This document shows, piece after piece, positions 31,201 through 39,091 of a DNA stretch of 57,225 nt. Source of the DNA: Oscillospiraceae bacterium (GTDB taxonomy: Bacteria > Bacillota_A > Clostridia > Oscillospirales > Ruminococcaceae). The translations under genes and the position numbers were made by a program. Position 1 is the stretch's first letter. The number at the start of each line of letters is the position of its first letter. Below the pieces are notes generated by a model. The model did no database searches. It worked only from the letters and a program-made list of their open reading frames with translations, and was not told the DNA's origin. The stretch covers positions 1-57,225 of the forward strand of contig JAGAJA010000124.1 of NCBI GenBank assembly GCA_017829075.1. Reading direction: 5' to 3'.

Positions 31201-33321
31201 AGGAGTGGTATGAGTATGTTCGTTTCCGACTTCGCTTTCATAGCCGGGTTCCTTGTAGTACGTTCCGGGGGTGCTGCTGGGTGAAGCGTTTCCGTATGAA
31301 AGCAGCTTGTCCGACTGCTGCTGCGTGGAAGAAACGTACCCGTCCTTATACTCCACCGCAGGAATGGACTCGCCCGCCGTGCGGCTTACCGTGCTCTTTC
31401 CGGAGGGGTCGGTGTCGGTATAGGATACCAGCGTCTGCTCCTGGTCGGAGGGGCGGGAGCCGTCTATGTTGTCGTAGTAATTCGTGCCGTCTACAAGATA
31501 TCTGTTCGCGGGGCTTTTCGTTATATCCTTATAGGACTGTATGCCGGTTATCTCCCAGCCGTCGGCACCGTTGGCGCTGAGGGAAAGCGTGTCGCCGACA
31601 GTGAAATACAGCTTGTCTTTCAGCTGCGGATAATTCGCGGCGAGCAGGTCGTTGAGTCTGGTCTGAAGCTGCGAGCGGGAATAAGTCCCCGCGGGTATGT
31701 CGAAAGTCAGGTCGCCGCCGGCAATGGTTCCTGCCGGGTCGGTGGTTATCTTGAACGCGAGGGTGTTCATGTTTTTGGGTATGACTATGCCTGCGTCTAG
31801 CTTCTTGTAGCACTTCAGCGAAGCGGGAGTGTATTCCGAGCGCTCCCTTCCCGGTTTCAGCGCGTACAGCGCCGCATTGTCAAAAAGGTCGTACACCATA
31901 TAGCCGCTCGGTACGTCCGTCTTGTCAAGCTTCACCCGGCACTCCTTGCCATATTGCAGAGTGCTGAGCCTGAGCGCGCCGTTCACCGTCTTTACCTCTA
32001 TCGGGCAGCCGTATTCCGCGAGCTTCCCTCGTATGCGGTCAGCGATGGCGTCCGCGCTGGAATAGGTGCGGAGGTCCTCGTCCGGGTCGAGCAGGTCTAT
32101 TCTCAGCTTCTCCTGATGGGGTTTTCCATCGCTGTCGTACCAGCCTGCGTCAAGGACGAAATAGTCGTTCCTGCCGCGCTCTATCTCCTGCCCCGCCGGG
32201 ATCTGCCGCGTTCCGGTCAGCACCGCTTCGCTGTTCACGAGGTCGCTGTATTTGCAGATATCGTATATGGGCGAGCTGATGCGGTCTATCATCAGGAAGT
32301 TGCCGGAAAGTCCGGTCATCGTCATATCGCTCTTTATTCCGATGATGTTTCTGCCGTTGACTGTTTCCGCGACCGCTTCCATCTTGCAGGGAAGACCGGC
32401 GTTCTGGAATTTCTCGTTCATCTTCGCGACAAGCTCATCGCGGGTATACTTCCCCGGATCTATCTTTATGGAATATTTCGTGTCGTCAGTGTTGCCCAGC
32501 CGGAACTCGATAACGTCATTCTTGCGCGGCGTTATCTCCAGCCTGATGTCCGGTTTCACGAAATTCGTAACGCCCAGCAGGTAGCCGTTGGAATTGCCCG
32601 TGACCTTATCATAGAACAGAGACGCGCCGTTTCCGGCTATGTAGTTTATCTTGCCGCCCTCGCACTGCATGGTGAGCTGCTTGTCCTCGTTGACGCCGAC
32701 TATCAGCGACAGGTCCTGCTCCCACAGCCCGTCGTCTATCTTGTCGGCAAGCTCCTCGGCGGTGTAGGTCCCCGCGGGGATATCCACGGTGCACTCGTAA
32801 TCCGAGCCGTCCTTGCTGACGCCGATTATAAGCGGGGAGTTAGTGCCGTCGATGGTGACCCAGCCCTCGTGGGTAAGGCTCCCCGCGTCCTTTTCGTACT
32901 CAGGGAGGTGCTTTTCGAACAGCGGTATGCCGTTGAACTCCGCGGAATCAGTCACCTGCCCCATCTCGTCGATCAGCTGCTGATATTCAAGGTCGATGGC
33001 TTCGCGGTCGAGACGGTCGAGTGTGTCGTTCGCAGCCTCTGCCGCAAGCTCTTTCATGCGGTGGAGCATATTATGAAGCTCCTGCGCGCAGCCGTCCACG
33101 GTGTCGAGGTAGCTTATCCCATCGTTTATGTTGCGCTGACCCTGACGCAGTCCGCGGTCGATGGCGCGCAGCTTTTCGGATATCGCAAGCCCCGCCGCGT
33201 CGTCGGCGGCGGAGTTCACGCGGTACCCGGAACTGAGCCGCCTTGACGCCTGCGCCAGCTTCGACTGCGCTTCGCTCATGCGGTTCGCCGTTATCATTCC
33301 ATCGCTGTCTATGTACTTCAC
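28219..33321 (-). CDS. Giant flagellin (about 1700 residues)
   Basis: The N-terminal D0/D1 region (KLAQASRRLSSGYRVNSAAD, DDAAGLAISEKLRAIDRGLR) and the C-terminal D1/D0 region (ending YIMSTQKENGKSVLDIMA) are canonical flagellin. Between them lie about 1400 residues built from some ten modules sharing a strand-turn-helix such as ITIPDGTYTSGADLASAINS, VSVPEGSYTADTLAAAIQAS or FTIPGGEYFPDEIAAAIQTA. No HExxH protease motif was seen. The start is taken as GTG 33321, with GGGGGG about 7 nt upstream, rather than the ATG at 33345. Ordinary flagellins are 270-500 residues. No other flagellar gene is nearby, and the promoter is of the housekeeping type rather than sigma-D. Confidence 0.9.
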   Translation of the reverse strand: MKYIDSDGMITANRMSEAQSKLAQASRRLSSGYRVNSAADDAAGLAISEKLRAIDRGLRQGQRNINDGISYLDTVDGCAQELHNMLHRMKELAAEAANDTLDRLDREAIDLEYQQLIDEMGQVTDSAEFNGIPLFEKHLPEYEKDAGSLTHEGWVTIDGTNSPLIIGVSKDGSDYECTVDIPAGTYTAEELADKIDDGLWEQDLSLIVGVNEDKQLTMQCEGGKINYIAGNGASLFYDKVTGNSNGYLLGVTNFVKPDIRLEITPRKNDVIEFRLGNTDDTKYSIKIDPGKYTRDELVAKMNEKFQNAGLPCKMEAVAETVNGRNIIGIKSDMTMTGLSGNFLMIDRISSPIYDICKYSDLVNSEAVLTGTRQIPAGQEIERGRNDYFVLDAGWYDSDGKPHQEKLRIDLLDPDEDLRTYSSADAIADRIRGKLAEYGCPIEVKTVNGALRLSTLQYGKECRVKLDKTDVPSGYMVYDLFDNAALYALKPGRERSEYTPASLKCYKKLDAGIVIPKNMNTLAFKITTDPAGTIAGGDLTFDIPAGTYSRSQLQTRLNDLLAANYPQLKDKLYFTVGDTLSLSANGADGWEITGIQSYKDITKSPANRYLVDGTNYYDNIDGSRPSDQEQTLVSYTDTDPSGKSTVSRTAGESIPAVEYKDGYVSSTQQQSDKLLSYGNASPSSTPGTYYKEPGYESEVGNEHTHTTPAYSTLNNVLTQFTEAGTSLRDITLSFDLTDENGNKNSYSVTIPKGSTAEQAVGKINKELNGVVSASADGKSLKLKSEAEGADVKFSNFSGNMMQYANKSSLAGKPGAVIDGDTVYVPSTLTLSKASSHIPLTVDSTNDQLAFTLGGKSYDLRLDNRAYSSLSDLAAEINAKMAAANGGSEAGVKVSGDSLVFTGAPKDAGGSSFSASSTCPLNKQKITHDVINSPYYNPATGNAETPAKITLSSVDSHLPLTIDSSGDNNNNITLDYVRPDPVFGSITESLTITIPDGTYTSGADLASAINSMIEMDPSLKGKIIASYGSDGLTFTSVQRGKGCSFSNLTTTSNIEKYKKTNTAAGGTAVPGENKLKFPAYIRNSKFSTLFGGDGVEINNLNDTVSINVNGTDYKFKLAHGFYSGSDGQNRLAGQIRDGLNGSGVTVDASGSELRLTTSNVGAGASVSLNADNTSPAFKRAETCSSPTPAGRKYNPAYIIGRASVGSIEIKDYFSEMTFDYSSKGLSQTIAVSVPEGSYTADTLAAAIQASIDGQIGAGQLEVGVSSGKLTITAKVVGGDQRMSNFSGRLFNRVFQDVNYALLSPHTEKAGTTAGSAMSYIIGRNTLQPETADEIKSGKNVLIYAGLNDELKFDFTYQGHTYEVGFTIPGGEYFPDEIAAAIQTAGREAMGKMTDVNGDPLPAENFHATIGLSAIGVSENSTGIDNSNKLILSYIVPDNGTVKQVDAIIDGVRGNSAYRLFYDATQSPRPSRIIGKSDLTGGVTIIAGQNDELAFELDGVPLTVTIPEGTYDSRSISEALNKELEAIPCLVRAVDNNGNLMFYTTENGAYDIDKFTGSASDELFYGADKRDDDNEIGIHYGRRTNSYIWYNKTRADEHLMRINTTGVTTVDRALKAISRLEYANDYLSKWRAVSGAQHNRSEHAYSVNATTVENLESAESGIRDADIAEEVKSAAKQKLIMQAQGYIMSTQKENGKSVLDIMA

Positions 33322-33362
33322 ATTACATCCCCCCGGAAGATTCATGTATAATTACCATTTAA

Positions 33363-33391
33363 ATTATATTACATTTTCTGATAATTGTCAA
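33363..33391 (-). promoter_or_regulatory. Consensus sigma-A promoter of the giant flagellin
   Basis: TTGACA (33386-33391), 17 bp, TATAAT (33363-33368) on the minus strand; no TAAA-15-GCCGATAA sigma-D motif was seen nearby. Confidence 0.8.
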
Positions 33392-33580
33392 GTGGTGAAT
33401 GCTGGGGTGCATACACCTGGCATTGCAGGCAGAGTAATTGCGCATAAAACAATTCAGCAACAGTATACAAATAACCGTCCGAAAGTCCGCAGATCGGCTC
33501 CCAGAGCGGTTCGTAGATTTCACGCCGGGAATGATTCATCCATTACAAAGCAGTCAGACGAGTAACGCACATTTTATATA

Positions 33581-33873
33581 TCCGTTTATTTAACGGATAG
33601 ATGAGATTAGGGTGTATAATGAATACAGTTCATTGAAAACAGAATAAACAGCGAAAAACCTGACCGGACCCAGGAAGGGCGTTCCGGGGACGATGACCGA
33701 TAATCAGTTAATGAAAGACAAAAACTGACCAGAAAGGGTGAGAAGTGAACGAAACCAATTTTCAACAATATGTAATAAAATTTAGCAGCGCATATTGACA
33801 CATAGCTAAAATAAAGATTCAATATGCATACTCTTACAGACTCTCTCTGGCGATGCCGGAGAGATTCTGTTTT
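33581..33873 (+). promoter_or_regulatory. Leader region of the pseudokinase gene with possible attenuator
   Basis: The roughly 520-bp space before the pseudokinase gene has no convincing gene. It holds a palindrome TCCGTTTATTTAACGGA (33581-33597) in front of a TATAAT (33615-33620), a second possible promoter (TTGACA at 33795-33800) and a hairpin TCTCTCTGG/CCGGAGAGA (33842-33864) followed by a T-rich stretch, about 50 nt before the start codon. The hairpin could end a short RNA or attenuate the gene. Confidence 0.35.
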
Positions 33874-33916
33874 GCGAAACAAAGCTATTCAGCGCTCTTG
33901 ATACAGGAGGGAAAAC

Positions 33917-36325
33917 ATGATGATCAAAACCGGAGCCACACTGTCAGACCTGTACAAAATCGAAGATAGATTTTCCGCAGGCGGGTCGTCGATATGGAAG
34001 GTTCACCATAAAATATGGGAAACCGACATATCAATGAGAGAGCCTGCCGGAGAATGCCTTTCCGACCCGGACAAACTCGGCGGATTCTTGAATATATGCA
34101 GCAGATGGGCGGAGATGGGATTCCACCCGAATATTGTTCCCTGCTATTATGTGCGCGAAATCGACAAGGTGTCCTACGTTTTTTCGGAATGGTGCGAGGA
34201 CAGGACGCTCTCATCAATGATATGCGACGGAAGCCTTTACACGGGAACGGACAGTGAACGCGATAAGCGCATCGCAAGTATTGCTTTTCAGTCAATGCTC
34301 GGCATTCAGCACGCGCACAAAAATAATATCGTCCACGGGCGCATTGACCCCAAAAATATCGTTGTCAGCGACAACGGCACAGCACGCCTGACTTATTTCG
34401 GCAGCACAGAGCCGGAAACAGACGAATACTCCGCATTGTACCTGGTGCCTGAACAGTCTGCCAGTGACGCCGAAACAAAAAACTGCGGCTTCTGGTCTGA
34501 TATCTATTCATGGGCATTATCCGTTGCCGAAATGTACTGTGGAGAATACTTCGGGGAAGCTGAAACTGAAGACCGCTTCGCCGCTTCGAAATTGCTCGCG
34601 CTTTCCAGAGCCGATATCTCCGGTGATCTTTGCAGCATGCTTATCCGATGTCTGGACAAAAACTGCGGTCTGCGTCCGTCCGCCGATGAACTGATTTCAT
34701 TTCTGGAAAAGAAATTTGAAGCAATATTATCGGACGACATTGCTTTCTGCCGCGTCAATACAGAATACACCGAGGATATCCCGAACGCGCTGAACAACAA
34801 AGCACTGTGCTGCCTTGACATGAACGACCGCGCCAAAGCCGAAGAATACTGGAAAAAAGCCGCACTATGCCAGCTGGATAATTCCGTTGCCGTCTACAAC
34901 TACAATATATTTCTGTGGCTGAACGGCAAAAAGAAAACCCCCATTCCCGGAATGGCATTTATGAGCCATTCTCACAAGCTGCTGAAAGACTGGATGTACG
35001 ACGAGATACACAGCTGCTGCGGCGCCCGCGCAAAAGCAAGGCTTATGCGCAGAACACCGTTTGACGGATTTGTAGATCTCAGCGCAGAATACCCTGATAT
35101 CGACTATATCTGCTTCAGCCGGGACAGCAGGCAGATACTCGCCGCCTCTAAAGCAGAAAACTCATTGAAGATATGCGAGATTTCTTCAGATGAACTGATT
35201 CTTGATATCCCATTAAGCGACGGACTCCCTGAAGAATACAAGGAAAATTTCTGCAAACCGATATCCTGCTGCCGCGGAATGTCCCTGACAGCAGACGAGC
35301 CGGACAGCATTTGCTGCTTTGTGAAAGACGAGAAATCGTCCAGGATAATCGGTTCAGTTCTGTGCAATTATCCGTCCATCTCAGCCGACCCCGGAAACCG
35401 GTACAGCTTCAGCCCCGACGGGAAAATGATAGCAGTCCCCGATTGCGGAAACGACGGCATTGCCGTCTATTCCATACCGCAGAACAGCCAACCGAGAATG
35501 CCGCTCTGCAAATTCGGCGCGCCTGCCGAACTGCTGGACAGGAAAAGGCGGTTTCTCGAACTCAGAAAATTATTCAACGATTCCATGAACAAAAAGGACT
35601 ACAAAATTGCAGCCCAAGCATCAAACAAAATGTCCAGACTGAACGTGAATATAAGCGAGTGCGTTCAGATGAAAGCCCGGCTGCTTCCGGTATGTATGTC
35701 ATGCCATTATGTGCCGCTGTTAAAAATGACGATCCCTCGTGGGACAAGTCAGCTGAGAGTCAGCTGCTGCGGAAAATATGCCGCATACCGCGCCCCGTCA
35801 GCATTGCACAGTATCTGCATTGCCGCCGCACATTGCACGAAGAATGAGAACGATGTCACCGGCGTTGATTTATCAGACGAAGACGAGATCGTTGATTTCT
35901 GGTTCGACAAGCAGGAGAACCTCTGCATAATGCATATGCGCAGAAAAGAACGCGAATTTGAAAAGGCGCCGCTGTTCCTTACTGTATTTGATACCGCGCA
36001 CCGGAAAAAAGAAACTGATCTTATTGCATTCTGTTCGGGAAAATATCTCCGCACCGGTCATGACGGCCTCCCGCAATATGAAAAATCAGACGTGGCAATA
36101 ATCGACCGGAAGCTGTACGCCGAGGCAAGGAACGCGCCCTACAGCGCCCGCTCCATTGTTCCGTCAAGGCTCAGCCATTATTGCAGAATGCACCGGCTTT
36201 CCGCCCGGGAGATATCGAAGGACTATACCGTTCTGACTGCGGAAGATGATTCAGAGATCCTGATTTTCCATGTCGATTATGACCTTATTTATGACCCTGA
36301 AATCGACAAAGAATTTAACAGCTGA
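33917..36325 (+). CDS. Pseudokinase with C-terminal beta-propeller-like region
   Basis: 802 residues. Residues 10-275 follow a protein-kinase fold (HPNIVPCYYVREIDKVSYVF, IQHAHKNNIVHGRIDPKNIV, WSDIYSWALSVAEMY), but key residues are lost: the catalytic loop is HGRIDPKN instead of HRDLKPEN, DFG reads YFG and the VAIK lysine region reads ISMRE. It is probably a non-catalytic adaptor. Residues 290-340 resemble a TPR (ALNNKALCCLDMNDRAKAEE), and residues 390-800 contain WD/propeller-like strands (YICFSRDSRQILAASKAENS). AGGAGGG lies 5 nt before the ATG. Convergent with a two-gene unknown operon. Confidence 0.65.
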   Translation: MMIKTGATLSDLYKIEDRFSAGGSSIWKVHHKIWETDISMREPAGECLSDPDKLGGFLNICSRWAEMGFHPNIVPCYYVREIDKVSYVFSEWCEDRTLSSMICDGSLYTGTDSERDKRIASIAFQSMLGIQHAHKNNIVHGRIDPKNIVVSDNGTARLTYFGSTEPETDEYSALYLVPEQSASDAETKNCGFWSDIYSWALSVAEMYCGEYFGEAETEDRFAASKLLALSRADISGDLCSMLIRCLDKNCGLRPSADELISFLEKKFEAILSDDIAFCRVNTEYTEDIPNALNNKALCCLDMNDRAKAEEYWKKAALCQLDNSVAVYNYNIFLWLNGKKKTPIPGMAFMSHSHKLLKDWMYDEIHSCCGARAKARLMRRTPFDGFVDLSAEYPDIDYICFSRDSRQILAASKAENSLKICEISSDELILDIPLSDGLPEEYKENFCKPISCCRGMSLTADEPDSICCFVKDEKSSRIIGSVLCNYPSISADPGNRYSFSPDGKMIAVPDCGNDGIAVYSIPQNSQPRMPLCKFGAPAELLDRKRRFLELRKLFNDSMNKKDYKIAAQASNKMSRLNVNISECVQMKARLLPVCMSCHYVPLLKMTIPRGTSQLRVSCCGKYAAYRAPSALHSICIAAAHCTKNENDVTGVDLSDEDEIVDFWFDKQENLCIMHMRRKEREFEKAPLFLTVFDTAHRKKETDLIAFCSGKYLRTGHDGLPQYEKSDVAIIDRKLYAEARNAPYSARSIVPSRLSHYCRMHRLSAREISKDYTVLTAEDDSEILIFHVDYDLIYDPEIDKEFNS

Positions 36326-36364
36326 GGTTTTTTCCGATGTGCAGGATAGTACCGCCCATGTATA

Positions 36365-37483
36365 TCAGCGTGATTTTATTCCCCTTTTGGTTTTTTCGAT
36401 ACGGGAATCATGCAGTTTGATTTTCTCCATAAACTCGCTCTCCGTTCGGGCAGCATTTTCGATCATATTCTCTCTTGCTGTACGCCTGAGCCGTTCCGCA
36501 TTGTCTTTCGGAGACAAAAAATACAGACCGAACTCGTCCGGCGCGCCCTCCGGGAATTTTTCGTTATTCTCATCGGGGTAGTTTTCATACAATTCCAGCT
36601 CATGACTCATTTTCCGGAACTCATCAAACGCCTGTTTTACGGAATTGCACTGCTTTTTCACCAGCATGGTCAAATCCATACTGCCTTTCTGAACGGCTTC
36701 ATCTGATGTCACATTATTCAGCACTCCATAAAAAGATATAATGCAGACATAGCATATATCCACAGCATTTCCGTGCGTGACGCATTCCTTGAATCTATTT
36801 GCACCGACTAAGTATATCCCGCCGCCGGTCCTGACGTCAATATACAGCGGAACGAATGCGTCTGCGCAGCCGTTTTTCCGAAGGCTGTCATACAGCCCGG
36901 AACACTTTTCGAGATATTCTTCGTCAGCTTCCTGCACCGCGGCGTTCTGAGTGAACTCCTCGCTTCCATTATGCAAATAAAACTCATACAGCATCTCAAG
37001 CTCGTCAATATAGCCGTCTTCCCCGCACTGCCTGTTGACCCCGCGAAGCCGCTGTAATTCCTCCTCATTCCTGCCGGAACGGAAACCCAGATTATAAAAA
37101 TAATCGCTCACGCAGCCCATCAGAAAACGCCGCGCGAAAAGCTCCTCCGCCTTTTCCATTTCTGCGGTCTCCGTCATATTCTTATATTTAGCCGGGCAGT
37201 TTCCGCCAAGCATTCCGGTGAGAACTGCGCAGTATTCCTGAACGGTCATAACGCCGAATCTTGTCACGGCAAGGTATGCGCTTCTCAGCAGAGTGTATTT
37301 GTCCCTGCGCTTCCGGCGGGAATAATCCAGCACGGAAGCGCGGCTTCTTCCCAGATTCTCTGCCCTTATATCCTTGTGCTTCTTCAGGAAAGCACAAATA
37401 AAGCTGTTCTTCCGGTCATCTCCGCTGCGGTTTATATAGTCGTTCCACAGAACTTCATGAAAATCATTCCTGTCTTTTATCAT
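36365..37483 (-). CDS. Unknown helical protein, second gene of a pair
   Basis: 372 residues, mostly alpha-helical by composition, no signal or membrane segment. A basic N-terminal block (SVLDYSRRKRRDKYTLLRSA) precedes helical repeats and a charged C-terminal coiled-coil-like tail (NAERLRRTARENMIENAART). No family recognised. It starts directly after the stop of the upstream gene (TAAATG), so the two are translationally linked. The gene ends 39 bp from the convergent pseudokinase stop, which suggests a shared accessory unit. Confidence 0.5.
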   Translation of the reverse strand: MIKDRNDFHEVLWNDYINRSGDDRKNSFICAFLKKHKDIRAENLGRSRASVLDYSRRKRRDKYTLLRSAYLAVTRFGVMTVQEYCAVLTGMLGGNCPAKYKNMTETAEMEKAEELFARRFLMGCVSDYFYNLGFRSGRNEEELQRLRGVNRQCGEDGYIDELEMLYEFYLHNGSEEFTQNAAVQEADEEYLEKCSGLYDSLRKNGCADAFVPLYIDVRTGGGIYLVGANRFKECVTHGNAVDICYVCIISFYGVLNNVTSDEAVQKGSMDLTMLVKKQCNSVKQAFDEFRKMSHELELYENYPDENNEKFPEGAPDEFGLYFLSPKDNAERLRRTARENMIENAARTESEFMEKIKLHDSRIEKTKRGIKSR

Positions 37484-38482
37484 TTATCCACCCGCTTTCG
37501 CGCCGCTCATATTTGAAGCCAGCCTGTTAATGCGGTAATATATCCCCGCAAACTCCCCGCTGTCCGACAGGCACGACATACCATGCGAATACAGAAAATA
37601 ATCAGCCATAAGCTCCACATCGCTGAACAGACGGCAGCGGTGATATATGTCAACGCTGAAAAAAAGCTCACGGAAACGCAGGTATTTCCGAACGAATGAT
37701 TCCGGACTGCCGAATGCATTTATCCATTCTTTCCGCTTTTCGTTCTGGACCTCAATTATCTCCGCGTCATTTTCTTCCCAGTCGTCTGTGGACGCGTATT
37801 CACTATCCGGAGGAAGTTCCTCAGAATTAATTTCAAGTTCTTCCTGCGATCCCTCCGCTGTCTTTTCCATATAGTCATGGTATTCCTCAACAGTATCGAA
37901 CCCATATATCTTCGCTTCGGCAAGTTCATATCGTTCTTCCGCACTGATATAGCGCTCGTGCGGTAATGTCGCTGTGATATCACTGCCGGTCAGCAGGCAG
38001 AATGCAAGGTCGCAGCTGCGGAAAAAACCTCCGTCGTTAAATTCATTCCAGAACGTGTTGACGCCGGGAATGCAGTCGTGCATGGAAGCGGCGTATTCGT
38101 AATCAGCCAGGGTTTCCATATCCGTCAGGTGAAGATTGTTGGCATGAAGCGCGATATCAACTATATCCGCGAAAGTTACCGCGTTCCTCACCGGATATTT
38201 GTCCTGCTCGTTATATTCCGATATTCCCCTGACTGCGCAATACAGGAAGCACTCGCACATCTCCCGATAACTGCCGCCGTCCGGACCGCTGACCACACCG
38301 GAAACAAGCTCGTCAATAAAATCCGCCAGCCTGACCTCAGACAGCCTGCCATCTGTATCCGAAACAAACGGAAGAAAGCTGGCGTCTCGTCCCAGGGCGC
38401 GATTTCTGATATCCCTGAACTGTTTTTCCAGCATGGATTGCCGCGCCTTTAATTTATAGATATCAGTTTCTTTTGTGTTCAT
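37484..38482 (-). CDS. Unknown acidic protein, first gene of a pair
   Basis: 332 residues from the ATG at 38482, chosen because TGAGGTGA lies 5 nt upstream; an ATG 11 codons earlier has no ribosome site. The protein is acidic, with a mid-section of nearly pure Glu/Asp/Ser (ASTDDWEENDAEIIEVQNEK) and cysteine-containing helices elsewhere (YREMCECFLYCAVRGISEY). No catalytic motif seen. It forms a two-gene leftward operon with the 372-residue protein. Confidence 0.5.
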   Translation of the reverse strand: MNTKETDIYKLKARQSMLEKQFRDIRNRALGRDASFLPFVSDTDGRLSEVRLADFIDELVSGVVSGPDGGSYREMCECFLYCAVRGISEYNEQDKYPVRNAVTFADIVDIALHANNLHLTDMETLADYEYAASMHDCIPGVNTFWNEFNDGGFFRSCDLAFCLLTGSDITATLPHERYISAEERYELAEAKIYGFDTVEEYHDYMEKTAEGSQEELEINSEELPPDSEYASTDDWEENDAEIIEVQNEKRKEWINAFGSPESFVRKYLRFRELFFSVDIYHRCRLFSDVELMADYFLYSHGMSCLSDSGEFAGIYYRINRLASNMSGAKAGG

Positions 38483-38588
38483 TATGATCACCTCAGTACG
38501 GAGCATATAATACAAGTAAATTATAACGCTTTACATTCTGCCTGTCAATAAGTTTCCGTAAAAATAGCGGAAATAATTTATTTCATGT

Positions 38589-38760
38589 TATAATACTATG
38601 GTCACCTCTAAAAACCTCATGTGAGCGAAAATGTGCAGTGCGCACCATCTTCGTCTGTCAACGAGCGAAATTTCTGATGTGACGGCGTCCATGCCGTCAC
38701 TCGGTTATTTCGCTCTGCAACATCGTGTTGCACCTCCTCGTAAGGTATACAGCCTTACGG
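38589..38760 (+). other. Structured intergenic element with three nested/tandem hairpins
   Basis: In the roughly 600-bp space before the GHKL ATPase, a TATAAT (38589-38594) is followed by GAGCGAAAT/ATTTCGCTC (38663-38671 with 38707-38715) enclosing GTGACGGC/GCCGTCAC. Then come TGCAACA/TGTTGCA (38716-38732) and GTAAGG/CCTTAC (38740-38758). It could be a small RNA or an end of a lost IS200/IS605-type element. The remaining 38760-39073 stretch shows only AT-rich promoter-like DNA and no clear gene. Confidence 0.4.
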
Positions 38761-39091
38761 CTGTGGGCTTGCTTGATTCAGGACCTCCGCAGAATCCGGA
38801 AATTGTCATTATCAATCAATGCATATTCTTATTTGTGCACTATTGACAGATTTCGACAAAATGCCGATCCGAATGCAATGCAATATTCCTAATATCCCGA
38901 AAACACCCTCGTCGGTCAGCTCCTGTCAGAAATGATTCAGCCTTTGTCCGAGCCCTCGAGATACTCGGCGCTGTCAACATGTTTCTCAGTGAAATGCGAC
39001 AAGACAGACGAAAAAATCGCAGAAACATATTGAAATATAGTATATTATGTGTTAAAATATAAGCACATTATTTATGTCAGGAGTTGAGATC

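Noticed and set aside
31954..33246. 430-codon open frame opposite the flagellin N-terminal half
   Set aside because: It overlaps a clear flagellin coding sequence and is an antisense shadow in GC-biased DNA.
28219..33321. Flagellinolysin (protease-bearing flagellin)
   Set aside because: No HExxH zinc-protease motif was found in the insert, which is made of repeated strand-turn-helix modules.
33621..33875. Cyclic-di-GMP or other known riboswitch before the pseudokinase gene
   Set aside because: No recognisable riboswitch core; only a terminator-like hairpin is supported.
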